DNA of 64,000 bases from Gerris lacustris (GCA_951217055.1 OX578276.1:58775307-58839306); one strand, 5' to 3'; shown: positions 46,841 to 60,187, counted from the first letter of the stretch. The notes: generated from the letters alone by a model not told the origin. A program made the numbers and translations.

Positions 46841-47789
46841 TAACTAAATACAATTAAATAAATATATATTAACTTCAGTTTGAGAACTCATTGAAGAAAT
46901 TAGAATTTCTTCTAAAAATAAATGTCCATATTACTAATTGCAAGTATATCAAAACTTAAAAACACTCCTACATTATATTTCAAATAATTTTCATTAGTAA
47001 ATTATGATTAATTTTGTTTCTTTCTTAATAAATGGTCCATTTACAATTAATAATAAAAACCCTAATAAAGTTGTTACATTAATATATTTGTTTTATAAAT
47101 GACCGGTGAAAGCTCTTTCGAATTAACTTAAAATAAAGTAATTAATCAGAAAAAGGAACTGAAGTATATATGAACTCAATTATAAGCTATTAAGTTATGT
47201 TAGATGATACTAAAATAAAGCCTCAAGGCTACTGCTATCACGATGCTTCTTTAATTTCTTATGAATTATTACAAGACACCCAAAAAAACTCCTAACCCTC
47301 CTTTTTTAGCTCCCTTTAAAAATATCCTTCGTAATTATTACGTTACAACTTGTAATTAAGGTTATAATTTTTTGTCTTAAGAATCCAAAGCTTCTCGAGG
47401 GTTGTTAGGGAAAAACAAACAATTTTTTTTTCTATATCTTATTTTTTTGCTGTTAAATAATTCTCATTTATCATTTTTTTCTTACCGGCAGATGTTATTT
47501 CGATTAAGCTTAAAACTAATAAATAAAATCTACAGTTTTTTTATTTTTATAAAATCAAAATATTACTTCATGTATTCATTAACTAAACATGATTTTATTT
47601 ACTATCATAATATTTTTTTTTAAATTAACATTATTATAATGAGATACCAAACAATATTTATAGCTACATACATAAAATATATATTAATAGAATTTTAAAG
47701 TTATCCATCATTTTTAGATTTACTATAATATGATTCATTTAAATAATTCTGTTTGTCTTTGAGGCTGTAATAATCGTTGATGTCCACAA

Positions 47790-47831
<42 letters not shown>

Positions 47832-48249
47832 ATAAATAAATACATATTTAATGGTGTTCGTGTTTATGTTGTTTGTTGATTTACTGATTTATGACTTAAT
47901 AATACTGAGATTATATTATGTAATAAAATTTGTTGATAAAAGTTTCTATCTAGCATATAATATTGTAGTTCAGTAACAATCAAGCTAATGCTTGACTACG
48001 GGCTACTGCCCGTATGATTAAGTTCTAATGAAATTTAGTGGAAATATTCTTCTTAATTTTACACATCTATATTTTTCAAGAGGTAACTGGTTGTGTATGG
48101 CATCTGAAATGTTTTCACTACAAGTGGAGCGCACTTGCCCGTGACAACCATTTCAGAATATCATAGTTTTATAAGTATTTAGCTAGTCTAGGCCTTCCAA
48201 GGGCTGTTGTATTTGTCAAGCAATATTACATCTTTACTATAAACACATT
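46841..48249. other. AT-rich, no gene seen
   Basis: AT-rich with a T run at 47797-47827 and a small inverted acgggctactgcccgt near 47999-48014. No gene. Confidence 0.4.
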
Positions 48250-48846
48250 ACCCTTTCTCTTGATTGTAAAATATACTTTATCTACGATTGATATAAACAA
48301 TGTATCTCTGTTTAGATGAGTAGAAAGTGATTCTTTACGTACTTATATTCATTGCGCATTCGCATATTTATTTTTATAATTCCTCTTTTTTCCGCCCTAG
48401 TACGGCAAAAAAAGAAGGATCCTCCACCTTAACGCACGATTAGCGAGTTTCTTTACAGTTAACAAAACTAATTAGCTATTTGTTTAATTAAATCAACTAT
48501 TTATATCGAGTTTTTAGTGAAAAACAATGATTGATTTATGTCATTATGATGAAAAAGAGGAGAATAATACGCGCCTCCCGAAATAATTAATTCGGCACAA
48601 AATACAACTAATGAATTAATGTCATCTTTATCAAAAGAGAAATACGAACTTACATACAGGAAGTTTATTTAATATTTATTTCTGTATTTACTATTAAAAT
48701 CCAACTATCGTAGATAAAGTACGGTAAGCATCTCGTGTGAAAACTGCATTTTGCTTAGCTCGTGTGGTTTTACTACCCAAGCTGTCGTTCGGGTGTAAAC
48801 TCCACACTCGCATGCAAAATGTATTTTCCGCACTAGATGCGTACAG
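48250..48846 (+). mobile_element. Internally deleted element, tyrosine-recombinase-like, copy 2
   Basis: This is the second copy of the element at 40333-40926. It has the inverted 14-mer actttatctacgat/atcgtagataaagt (48275-48288 and 48707-48720), a degenerate palindrome near 48377-48420, a start ATG near 48529 and the hairpin at 48725-48843. A frameshift follows the ATG. The in-phase stretch further on reads PEIINSAQNTTNELMSSLSK and EKYELTY, supporting the protein reading in copy 1. It is clearly a pseudogene. Confidence 0.65.
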
Positions 48847-49129
48847 TTTTATAAGTGAAAACACTTAAATTTTTAGATTTCTCAATTAATATGATGAGAA
48901 AAATCAACGAGTGAGTAAAAAATGTATGCAAAATGAGACATTTAAAATGAAAATTATTATAATAAATATCTTTTTTTTTCTTTTTTACCTAAATGTGAAT
49001 TGTTACCTTGAATATCATTTAGAATACCTTTGATTTAGGTACTGCATTAAGGAAGAGGTAATTGTTTGTAAGGATATGGTTGTTGTTAAATCTCACAGTT
49101 AATGATAATATTTTCTGTCTAGTAAGAAG
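48847..49129. other. AT-rich spacer
   Basis: AT-rich, no feature. Confidence 0.4.
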
Positions 49130-49645
49130 GTCGATGAAAGGCATGATAGCTGTAAGAGAAGGATGTACGCATAGAAGTTGTGTTGCAGTGCTGTGGGACC
49201 GCGTGATCTCTCATTCCTGAGCCTCGGTTCACTCTACAATTACTGATGTCACACTACATCCTCTGATGGTTTCTTCTCAGTCCCTCCTAGTCAGCCACGA
49301 CTCCGTTCCTACCTCAGTCTCGCTTTGACGGCGCAATCTTTAGTTCTACCTTCTATAACTGACCTCCGCCGACCTGCCGAGCTCCGGACATCTACTCCCC
49401 CTCGCCTGGAGATTCTTTTTTTTCTATTCATATAAAATATTGAAGAAGAGAGTTTTCCCCCGAAGTAAGCAGAGCACGGTCCAACGAAGCGGGAAACACG
49501 GACTGATTCGAAATGCTCCGGAATCGCTTTCATTGTATATCGGATTCGGTGAATGAGCCACTCCTTTGTCGGGCCTTTTACCTCCCGCCGCTCAGACGGC
49601 CTTCCCAGCGAAATTATATCGTGTAACTTGATTATCACACGTTTC
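49130..49645. other. GC-rich island, possible promoter/first exon
   Basis: This is the longest non-repetitive GC-richer island in the window, with many CG dinucleotides. A 109-codon minus-strand frame (49309-49638) is arginine- and serine-rich (RFVGPCSAYFGGKLSS, RRKSVIEGRTKD-like) and matches no family I recognise. An initiator-like tcagtc is at 49313-49318. It could be the promoter or first exon of a host gene lying outside the window, or a foreign insert. Confidence 0.3.
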
Positions 49646-52600
49646 CGACTGTTTCGTTTTCAATAATTCAAATTAACTATGAAACTGGATTTTTGTATTC
49701 TCTTGATCTAATTTTATTAAGGCTGGTGATCTCACAATCTTATAACTTTTCCTATGCAATAAAAATCGGTGCGTCAAATTCGAACAAAACATTCTCATTA
49801 TAATATTATAATAGTTATACAATTCAAATCAAATAATATCTAACTTTATTTATTTATATTTAAAAAGTGCAGCAGGTGTTTGTTTAATTTTTTGGAACAA
49901 AGTTCCTTATGGCACGTAACACCGTCTGGAGCCCGGGAGTGCACCGGTAGTGGTTAGATTTTTATTTAATTCAAAATTGTCATAAACTTTTCGAGTAGTA
50001 ACATATCTCTCGTGTTTTCAGAGTTATTGGGGAAGTAGCATTATCACGGATGTCGTACCTATCTTTTGAACCCAAGATATTTTAAAATTCCGTAATTGCC
50101 TTACTTTCTTCCTAATTAAATCTCTAGGAGTTCTTTCCTCTCCATCGTTTACACATTTATTCTGAGCAATATTTGGCCTGATGATTTTTATTCTGAAGCA
50201 TTTGGCAATTCAACAATAATTACTTAGAATAATAAGTACAGTATCTAATTATTAAATTAAGCTGTTTATTACATGTTTCATAATAATTTTAGGGCATAAA
50301 TTAAATGACAAAATAATAATTGTGATAACCTTGTAAGTTCGTTTAGTAAGTAATTTGAAGAAACTATAGAAAATTTAAGAAATTACATTGTATGAATCAT
50401 TGATAAAGAACAAATGTAAAAATTTCTTATTCTACTAAAATTTATTTAACTAAGACAAAAATCATGCATAAATAAAAATGGTATCTTTAATTTTCTATTA
50501 GCAATTTATATTTATAAAATTAATTATATTTATTTTGTAAAGAAAAAATTATAACATATACATTAGAATATAATTTACATAATATTCAAGAATAGCTTAT
50601 ATTTTTTAATTATATTAGTTTTTATTAATTTTTAACTACTGTTATAACTAATTTCACAAAACCAACAAAAAGTGAGAAAAAACTTTTGTCTCTCTCTTAA
50701 ATAACTAATTAAAATTAGTACTTTTCTCAAAGGGCATAATTAATTATTTATGATAAATATTCAGAAAAGTCTGACTTAAAAGTTTGCTACAAAACTTTAA
50801 TTTGTAATCAATCCAGTTAAATTCTGCAGTATAAATAATTTATTTTATAATAACAAGTTAATTGCAGGTTAAGAAAGTTGAAAAGAAACAAATAGTCTAT
50901 AACTTTGTATTAATTTTCTCTGGGGTTTACAAATTATTTAAAACGAATTATTGCACACAATATTTTCCTTATAAAGTGTGGTTGGAACACTTTAGTTTCA
51001 ATATCAATAATTTATTACTTTTATAATAAATGTAATATATACCTGGTATTCTGGCATAAATGCTTTTTTACCAAAATATTTATGAAATTACTTTCGTTTA
51101 AAATGTTTTTAATATAATAATGCTTTTCTAATGTGCTTTATTTATACTCATTACAAAAAATAAATAAAATAATATTATATTTAAAACTCACGATACGTTT
51201 CTACTTTATTAAATATAAAATAAAAATGAAATTAGGTTAATAATATGAAATCCGTATTATTATTCTTCTTTTTTTTTTTTTTTTTCTTTTTTTTAATATT
51301 TTATTGGTGTTAATCAATAAAATATTTAAAAAAAAAAAAAACTACAAATTTACATTGCAACAAGTGATAATGTTTTTATAGTTTGCATGGAGGGAGTAAC
51401 ATGAAGAAGAAGCAGTCCAGTGACTACACTTACTTGGCTTGAATATAAATTGTTATTCTATATGTTTTTTTTTTTCGTTATTACAGTATTTTATTTGTAT
51501 ATTTATATAAAGTTCTCAGTGCAAGACGTGATTATAATTTTACGATTTCTAATTATATATTCAAAAATTATATGTCACGTTATCATGGTATATTTTTGTT
51601 TTATTTTTATATAAAGTTCTCAGTGCTAGACTATATATAATTTGACAATTTCTTATTATATATTATAAGAATCTGTAACATCCTTGTGAGTATAATGTTA
51701 TCTATCAATTTTCTGTGTTAAGTAATAGAAGTAAACCGGATATCACTGGTATTTTTAAAAAATAATTTTTGTAATATGGACATTATTACAATGTGCTTTC
51801 AAAAGAACAAACTTTAAATACAAACCAGTACAGGAAGTTTGAGGTTGTAGATGACAATGTCCGATAGAGAATTAGGCCTGCGAGAGGCAGCTACATACCA
51901 AGGGGTGGAAAGAGCCAACCCCAAAGTATATACGTCGACTACAATATAAAATCTTTTATTCCTTTCCGTTCCACAGTCACAATCATATTATTTCCGCTAA
52001 GTACTTGCATGCAGTATCAAGCCGTGTCTAATGCAAATTGGTTCGAAATTATAATAAACAGTTTGATCCTGGAGATGACACAACAGCGATTGTCGGCATC
52101 ACGTTTACTCTCAAAGGAGATATTGGTGGTTCGATAACGACATGAAACGATCAGTATCATTATCTGTATTTCACAGAGATGCTAGCTCTTATGTTTAAAA
52201 TGTCATTGACAAGGTGCACCCTATATGTGTGTTCAATAATTGTTTTGCGAAATTCTTTGTGATTGTAAAATTAATGCACGTGTCTTACAGAGAAGGATGG
52301 TAAAATCAGTTAATTAACATTTTGAGGTAAACAAAAAAACTTGGAAATAAGTCACTATCCATATTTTGGTTTCACAGGTTACCGAGGCATTGAGATCATT
52401 CTGAAGATAATTGTTTTATATTTCCGAATTGAAATATTCAGATATTTAAATCCGTTTCAGTTATCAAAAAACTTTTTTCGCCTCTTGATGGACTGTCAGT
52501 ATGTGGGTCTGTCATTCAATGTTTTGTAGAACACCATATTATTTAAAATCTAATAGTTTTGATTTCGATGGAATTACGATGGTAGGTTAAAACTAATTCA

Positions 52601-52689
52601 CTGTTGATCATATATTAATTTCATTATTTCTGCACCCATTCCTATTTCATCACATACGCATAAACTTTTTTTAGACAGATATAACTGTA
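49646..52689. other. AT-rich, no gene seen
   Basis: A very AT-rich stretch with T and A runs at 51264-51285 and 51330-51341. A word, aaagttctcagtgc, occurs twice (51510, 51613) in a local duplication. No gene was recognised. Confidence 0.4.
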
Positions 52690-52920
52690 AAAGTACTCAT
52701 CCGATTTAAAAGAACTTTGGATGGTTTGTCGAATTATTCCACAGAAGGTACCATCATAATTTTATTCATCTGCGCAAATATAATAATGTTAAAAAATAAG
52801 TGTGGCCCCACTGAGAATTGAAACAGATACAAATCTCACGAGAACATTCGATTAACAATAGAATACGAGGAAGCTAAATGTATCACACAAATTGGCAGAC
52901 TATTCTTAAATTATATATTA
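52690..52920. repeat. Dispersed repeat family C, fragment
   Basis: Has catccgatttaaaagaactt, gatggtttgtcgaattattc and, at the end, gaggaagctaaatgtatcac and aattggcagactatt, in the same order as the other copies. Confidence 0.45.
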
Positions 52921-54457
52921 TAGTTTTTGAGTATAATTATTATCTACTTATTGCATTAAGTTGTGTATTAACTTAGTGCATAAGAATGTAAGATACAAAA
53001 TTTTGCGTTATTTAATTTTCTTGCATACTTTTTTACATATTTTTCAAACTACTATGACCCGTTATTTATTGGAGAATAATAGTCTTGTACCTTATATCTT
53101 TGAGTAAATATTATAATTCGCTATGAAATGAGTAAATATGATATAATAATATATAATATGCGGTAGATACATTTTTAAATTCACTTGAAACGTTCTGTAC
53201 CTACTATAAATTTGAATGTTGTAAAAGTATGATCGGATCAAGAATACATTTGCGATGTGGATGTACTTCCATCTTTTATTCCTGATCTGTTAGTTATAAC
53301 TTATAACTTAAACAAGAATCCATCTCTTCTAAAATCTCTTTCTAATTTTTAATGGTATAATAATTGCACATTTATAGCCCAATAAATTTGTAAAAGGTCT
53401 TTGTCGTAAATACTGTTGTGATTTACATAAGTGCTCAAATACATTTACAAGTAAGTTGAAATACCATTTAATGGCTAGTAGATACATGTGATTTTATTAT
53501 TTCTTCCTTATAATACATTATCTATTTTATTTCAAAATCAGCATTATAATATTAGTCATAGGAGATAAATTATAATATTAAGTTAGGAGGTCATCTTAAA
53601 GGAATAATATAAACTGTCATTACTATATTCTATCATATAATATATTAATTACTAGACTCGTATAGAAATGAGAATACAAATGTAAAAAAAAATTAATACA
53701 TTTACATTGATACATTTTCAATTACTGTAGTGTTAAGTACGAAATCATTTAAATGCAAATCGTAGTAGACATTAAACTGTGAAAGAAATAATATTTACGG
53801 CAATGATGCATATTTGAAGAATTGAATTATGAACTGTGTTTGCAGAAGGAACAGGTATTTAGAGAGAGCGCTTGACAAGTGCTGCTATCTGTGAAGCCTG
53901 ACTCCAACTAACTAAAGAATTTCTTCCCTGATGAAACCAATCTTCTTCACTCATCCACATGAACTTGAAGCACTAAGCTAACTCATCCGACCCTTCCTTC
54001 CAATTATATATCGTAAAACAAATATTTAAAAAAATTAAAATATGGTTACCTTAGAAAATTAAAACATTATTATTTGAGCAGCAATAATTATAAATAAAGA
54101 AAAAAATGTTTTTTAAACTCACACGACATATTCTGTCTATTTAAAAACTGAATATATTCTGTATTTTTTAAAGCTGACTCAATTTCTATCTCTTTACTTT
54201 AGAAACAAACCGAATTTATTTTAATAATAACGATTTTTTAAGTTAAAAAATCATATTTAAAACACCAAGGAATATGGTATCATATTTTGAAATGTATCTT
54301 ACGTGATTCGTCCAGAAATTGTGTCAATAATATGCAGATATTTTAATAATTATACTTTATGCTCCAATTGTTTGAAATAGATATTGAAAAAAGTTTGCTT
54401 AGCGGTATTATAAATTCTAAACTTTTATTTATTATTTGTTATTTTCCGACCTCTAGC
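52921..54457. other. AT-rich, no gene seen
   Basis: AT-rich. A less AT-rich patch at 53870-54000 has no identifiable frame. Confidence 0.4.
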
Positions 54458-54790
54458 AATGAAAGTTGTTTTATCAAAGTCGTCTAAAAATGTTAGCAGC
54501 AGGATGTATTACGCAGGGCTACTCCGTGAAGAGGATTTACATAAAGCCAAAAAGCAGCCTTTATGTAAACAAGAAAATAGCTGTTTGTTTATGAATTATT
54601 TTTCTCTTGGGGGAAGTTATGATGCTGATTCAGGAAGCTACAAATCAATCTGTGGAAATATTCTTCATATTATTTTTTCTGCCCACATTTCAGTTAAAAT
54701 GAATAACATACCCCTTTATTTACTGTATAAATTTATCATTCATGTTTTCACTTTGTATATGTCTATTGTAGGAACAATTAAAGGCTTATA
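54458..54790 (+). other. 110-codon frame, possible exon
   Basis: The ATG at 54459 follows a pyrimidine tract and ctctag, an acceptor-like context. The first 70 residues have ordinary composition (KSSKNVSSRMYYAGLLREED, SLGGSYDADSGSYK); the last 40 are hydrophobic and AT-driven. No known domain. It may be a chance frame or the coding end of a host exon. Confidence 0.2.
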
Positions 54791-56317
54791 ATATACATCC
54801 GAATTAAACACATTGTGCTTCAAATCCCCTTTTCTAAACCATAAAGCATTTACAACACATTTTATTATCTCTAGTACTCTCTTATAAATATAGCTTGCTG
54901 GATTTAATATGAAAAGATTAACAAACCCTATATTTTTTTTTTATACCGCTTCAACAGCACAATTATTTATTACAATTATTATTTGTCTAAATTTGGATTA
55001 TTTATTATTGATATTCTACCAGGCCATGTTCCAGCAAGCATTTGTGAATCTTTACTTGATATCATATATAAATATAATTATAAAAACATCATTATAATAA
55101 TATCATATTTGATACTTTACACCCGTGTTATCCGTCGGTTCGATGTATATAATGGGGAAAATACAGTGTCCTTGCTCCCTCCAATGCCTCGTGAAAAACC
55201 AAGACGACGCCTTAGATGCTGAAACCAGCAAAAAGAAATGATATCCCAACAAAAAACCTAACCGTGGAAAAAGGGCTAAGTTCCAGTCCCCCCTACCAAA
55301 ATAATCATCCTATCAAAGTAGTGATATCTACATTGTGGCTAAGTTACTCTTTCCATACTTCACTCCTACTGTTATGTACAAAACTGCTCTTTTATTTTTA
55401 TTGCTTAACACTTGGCCAGATTCTGAATGAAGCATAAAACATCATTATCATGTGTACTCACTTAAGAGTTATGTGCTTGATGGGTAGGAGAGAACTCAGA
55501 AGAAAAGAAAAATGTTCCAGACTACCTCCTATGAAAGTCAGCCTATCAGTTTTGTAACTGCGTATTTGCTACAATGCTCATTTTTCCTTTTTTCTTATTA
55601 TTGATTATTGTACTCACAAATAAAACTATAGCAGAAGTATACATTTTTCTTACACATAATTATAAATATTGGTGATAATCTAGAAGAATTTTTATTTGAG
55701 GGTTCAAATAAAAATTCGGCGGACTGAATCCAGGGGGTGGCCAGATTCTGTACTCCTTGGCTGTTACACACTGTGAATATGGTTAAAGAGGCATTTCGGA
55801 TGTCTAGGTCTCCAAACACCTTAAACCAATAATAGCTTCGTGAGAAGCGGTTGTGCCTATTGTTGCCACTCTTTGTGGAATATGTTCCTCCTACTTAGAT
55901 CAGCTGGTCAGTTAATGAGCTTTAGTTGGAGAAAGACTTTGCTCTGCTGTATCATCTCATTCCTCGATTCACTCTTCCAAGAAACTCTAATACATTTATT
56001 TAATTATTTTTACCAGTAAGAGAAGACCATAAAGAAAAAATTAATATAAACTAACGAATTTAGCATTTGAAGAAACTTTTTTTAATTAAATTAAAAAAAA
56101 AAAAAAATCTAATTTAATTAAAAAAGGTAAAAAGGACCAAACATATTAAATAGGATGATATGTTTATATTTAACTACCTGTTCTTGTTATTATGATATTC
56201 TAGGAAAAACATTTTTTTCTATATCAAGTGCTATATAATAGCCCTCTAGTCAATTTGAGAACAATTTCGCTATTAACGCAGGGATATTACTTTAGAATGA
56301 ACAGAGAAAAAATATTC
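54791..56317. other. AT-rich, no gene seen
   Basis: Several short frames (54909-55437, 55598-55819) have no recognisable domain. 55700-55960 is slightly less AT-rich. Confidence 0.35.
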
Positions 56318-56392
56318 ACTGGTGTAGTTTAATTGATAGAGTATTGGACGCGATAACCAAAGGATAGTGGTTAAAATCCCCGTGCTGGAGTG
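56318..56392 (+). pseudogene. tRNA-like pseudogene or SINE head
   Basis: cactggtgtagtttaattga then tagagtattgg has the D-arm layout of a tRNA with an A-box-like tagtttaattgatag. The anticodon arm ttgg...ccaa has one extra base in the loop. The T arm reads gtggttaaaatcccc, a B box with two changes from ggttcgaatcc. The acceptor stem pairs poorly. It is therefore a decayed tRNA gene or the head of a SINE unlike the one at 34822-35026. Confidence 0.55.
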
Positions 56393-57693
56393 TATTTTTC
56401 TCTATTCCGTCTCCCTTCTTAAATTGAAATTAAATTAATATTGGTACATCCTAATATATCTAGATCTTCCGAAGGAGACGACGACTTTTATCGAGTGCAA
56501 TTCCCTTGAAAATGGTTATTGCAAGAGGTTCGAAAAGTCTGGATCGACAAAATCTCTGATATGGTCTCATAAGATAGATATATCTACATATTATATAAAT
56601 ATAATGTGTGTGTGTAAATGAATTAAAGTTTTTTATGTATTGGGTAAAAGGGTTATTAACGTCTGTATTAAAGCGCCATATAGCAATTACTTCATTCTTT
56701 GTTATTGATATTAAAATGAGATTGTTGAAGTAAAATGTAGTTATCTTTTTATTGCCTTGTTAAAATGGATGGGGCAAAGTATGTTAGAGGTGGAGTAGTG
56801 AGACCATTTTAGTGTGAGGTCATGATTGTTGAATACAGAATACGTCCTTTGATTAAAAAAATTTGGCTCAATTGCTTGGCGTGAAAGAAATGCCATATCC
56901 AGGCGTGAGATAGAGAAGATGATAAAAGATAAAAGAAGGTATTATTTGTTGAAGATGGAGACGTTATGATATTGGTTGTGAAGAGGGGGTTTATGGAGGT
57001 CCAAGCCGTGTTCTTCTCTTTTACTGATCAAGTGTGTAGAACCTGACGGTGGCCGAGTATTGGTAGCCAAGATACGTGAGGAGAGACCACTCGACAATTA
57101 AACCTAGCTCCTCTCAGAATCACAAGAATCCCAAACCCTTTTCTTCCACACAAGCACACGCCCGTTCTATTGAGCTTTTAGCACAGAGCCGTCCCAACCT
57201 TACCTGCTTCTTTGTAAGGTCAAAGGCAACCGACAGACCAACACACATCACACGACTCTAAAGAAAATAATGATGGCATCTTCAAAAGAAGCTTGTTGTT
57301 GCGTCAAAAGCTTCACGTTTTTTTCAATACTCAGGCATTTGATATCTATAAAAACAGAGCGGCTAACTCCATGTTGGAAGCTTTTTTTCAATTATAAAAT
57401 TGACATCTCTCGACTCTTGTAGTCAAGTTCATCTCAAGGAATTTTTATATTGCGTCAAATAGGTTGAATTATTTGTGGAGGGGCCATTAACATTCTCTGA
57501 AAATTCTCTATAAAAGAGTTTTTTTAAATATAAAAAGTTAATGTATTTAAAATAAATGTAACCATATTTTTTCATTTTTGAATTTTTTTTTTCTTAATTG
57601 GGGGATTTGAACCTTAATTGAGTCCACAGACTTAAGTTTTAAACTTGAAGATATAACACGTTTATGGTTCCTTTCAGCAAACATTAGAGAGAA
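56393..57693. other. No gene identified
   Basis: 56880-57270 is less AT-rich. A 61-codon plus-strand frame lies at 57076-57261 and a 50-codon one starts at the paired ATG near 57270 (MASSKEACCCVKSFTFF). Neither is long enough to assign. Confidence 0.3.
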
Positions 57694-57715
57694 GGGGGGG
57701 GGGGGGGGGGGGGGG
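57694..57715. repeat. 22-bp poly(G) run
   Basis: An uninterrupted run of 22 G followed by agagagaa. Such long G runs are rare in this AT-rich window except in the 13-17 kb cluster. Confidence 0.95.
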
Positions 57716-57742
57716 AGAGAACGTCAACTCAACAATAACACT

Positions 57743-57790
57743 TGATGTAATCATCAGAGTGAAAAATGTCTTACCTTCCTGGGATTAAGA
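57743..57790 (-). repeat. SINE-body fragment
   Basis: tgatgtaatcatcagagtga, aaaatgtcttacc and tgggatta match the minus-strand body and the start of the B-box side of the SINE at 34822-35026. The tRNA head is lost and the flanks are unrelated. Confidence 0.65.
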
Positions 57791-57824
57791 AAAAGAAACA
57801 AATCATACATATCTAATTTTGATG

Positions 57825-58060
57825 ATAATTTATTGGTTTGTAGAAAGTAGACAGCAGATAGCCCCAGATTATTTTTAACCGCCTGCGCTCTTTAAATTTT
57901 TCTAAATTGATTCTTAAATTCATGTAAATAATCAATACAATTTTGACAGATTTAGAAACGGGGGGAAAATTAAATAAATTTTACAATAATATGTTGCTAT
58001 GAAATAGCAAGGAAGCTATGAGCCACAGTAATTGGCAGACTATTTCAAATATTTTGTATT
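57825..58060. repeat. Dispersed repeat family C, copy 2
   Basis: Aligns with 41771-42010: gtagaaagtagacagcagat, accgcctgcgctctt, aattgattcttaaatt, gaggaagctatg-like caaggaagctatgagccaca and aattggcagactat. Confidence 0.6.
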
Positions 58061-60187
58061 ATTTATGATTTATTAAAACTTGTTAGCGTGAACCGCTTTT
58101 AACTACCTGGCGCTGATAAAATTAAGAGCTAGAGTGTAAGCCGAGAAAAGATACAACGCTTTATTAACTTATTAAAAATTTGCTTCAATTTTTAATAATC
58201 GAAGAATAAACAATAACATACGATAATAAGTGAGCTATTGAAATATAAAAAAGTTATAGTTTTTAATATTACTTGGGGAGAAAATTAGAAAGTTTTCAAA
58301 TAACCTTGGAGTATAGGTCTGAATCGAAAATATTTCCACTAGATGAATATATGATTGAAATATGAAAATAAAACATTTCAAAATCGCAGCTGAGATAGGA
58401 CTAAGGCAACTCATGAGCTGCTTGTTTCCCATGATTTCTTTTATTTTATTTATTCATGAGCCTCCAACAGCAGAGTTTTATTTATGCCATTCTTACATCT
58501 CTACCCCACTTCCTGTTTAACATTTCAGTTTGCCAACAAGTTTATTTCATATATTCTTCATATATTTGATGTAAGCTATAATTAAGTTTCTTGAATCTAC
58601 TAATAGATATGTGTAATGTTATTTTATATCCACAAGCTAGTGTCTCTGCGTTCTACCTTCAGTAAGTAGTAATTCCTATGTACTCGTGTAGCTATCCTAA
58701 ATGTCACTTCTAACTGTAATACATCAATCCTTCTTGCTTGAATGTAGGATTATCTTGTTTGTAAGAATTAAAGGCATATTATAACATTAATTCCATTATT
58801 ATTATTCACGTGTTTGTAATTTTTCAATGTATTGTATAATTTCCTTATTAAATTTATTATAGTGCAATCCATTTACTCCAAATAGTATATTTAAGAATGT
58901 AATTCATCTCTATTGCTTTTTATGATCCGACAAATAGTAATGCATTACATTTATTGTTTATTTAAATTCATTACATTATAATTAACCAATTAGTTATACA
59001 ATCCTCATTATTAATATTATAGTGACTCTAATGTTAAGGTAAGAATAAACACTAAGAGTATTAATTAATAAAACCTCTACCAACTAGTGCGGCAAATAGA
59101 TTTCTCACGGTATAGCATTCGAGAATGATATCATAAGTATAAAATAATGTGACCTCCGGAAATTGAAGATGCGGTGTTTTTTACCTTTTTCGATTCACAA
59201 CGGGGTCACATTTATTTGTATTATATATTAATTAGCGCAGATGCTTGAAATTAATATGGAACCAGCATTGAGCTGCTTTCCACAAATCATCCAAATTTCT
59301 TCTAAAACTCAACAACGTTAACAAAATAACGTTTGAGCGCATAAGGAATTAAAAAAAAAATCAATTTATTTTTTAAAATTTTAATGCGATTTCTGTGGTA
59401 GTTCATAATTCATTTATTGTTGACGAGTAGTTTTTAAGATATGGTAAACAAAAATGTTAAACGACCAATAGACAGGCAGGAGATCAAAACTATTCCCTCA
59501 GGTCTAATACGGGATTACTGACCACGAAATTTTGAAATCGGAGACATTAAAAAAAAGTTGGTTCATTAGAACGATCACAATGCTTACCTTTCGTAAGCTT
59601 GAAAGCAAAAATGTTCCCTGATATCTAAAACGGATTTCTGTATTAAAAATGTTGAATTTGGAGACATAAACAATTTAATAAAATCAGACCATGTTCTCAA
59701 TGAATTTTATTAGGATGTTCTGAAATGTGATCATTGATGTTTTCAATCACGGTTTTATTACCTCCAGTGAGCTCAAAAGCTGTAGTTTATTAAAAAGTAA
59801 TATTTAAATACATATTGTGTGTTTTTAAAAATTATAATACCAACATTTTTACACGATTAATTTACTCAAAATATGAATTAAAAATTAAGTTTTATAGGAC
59901 TCATCACCTGTGGTACTGATTATTGTAGGCTCGCTCATTAACAAACAGAGATTAGTTATAATCAAAGCCAAGCTCAGTTGCCGGTAGTATTGCCTGGAAG
60001 AGGTTAGGTTATATACATAGGCTTATGTTCCCCTAGGTTAGAAAGGCCTAACCTTTTGGACTTCACTTGTAACCTTTACGAACCCTTATAATTGTATGCA
60101 GGGTCCGATTCTCCCCTATCTTATTTAGAAAATACCAACTGTGTCGTTTCATTTTATTATATTTGTCATTGTCCCTCATTCACCTTT

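Noticed and set aside
54909..55437. Overlapping plus-strand frames of 62-79 codons
   Set aside because: AT-driven composition, no domain, mutually overlapping in different phases.
57270..57419. Short frame starting MASSKEACCCVKSFTFF, reminiscent of a tetraspanin N-terminus
   Set aside because: Only about 15 residues resemble the cysteine-rich first segment. There is no membrane helix after it and no good splice donor, so chance is more likely.
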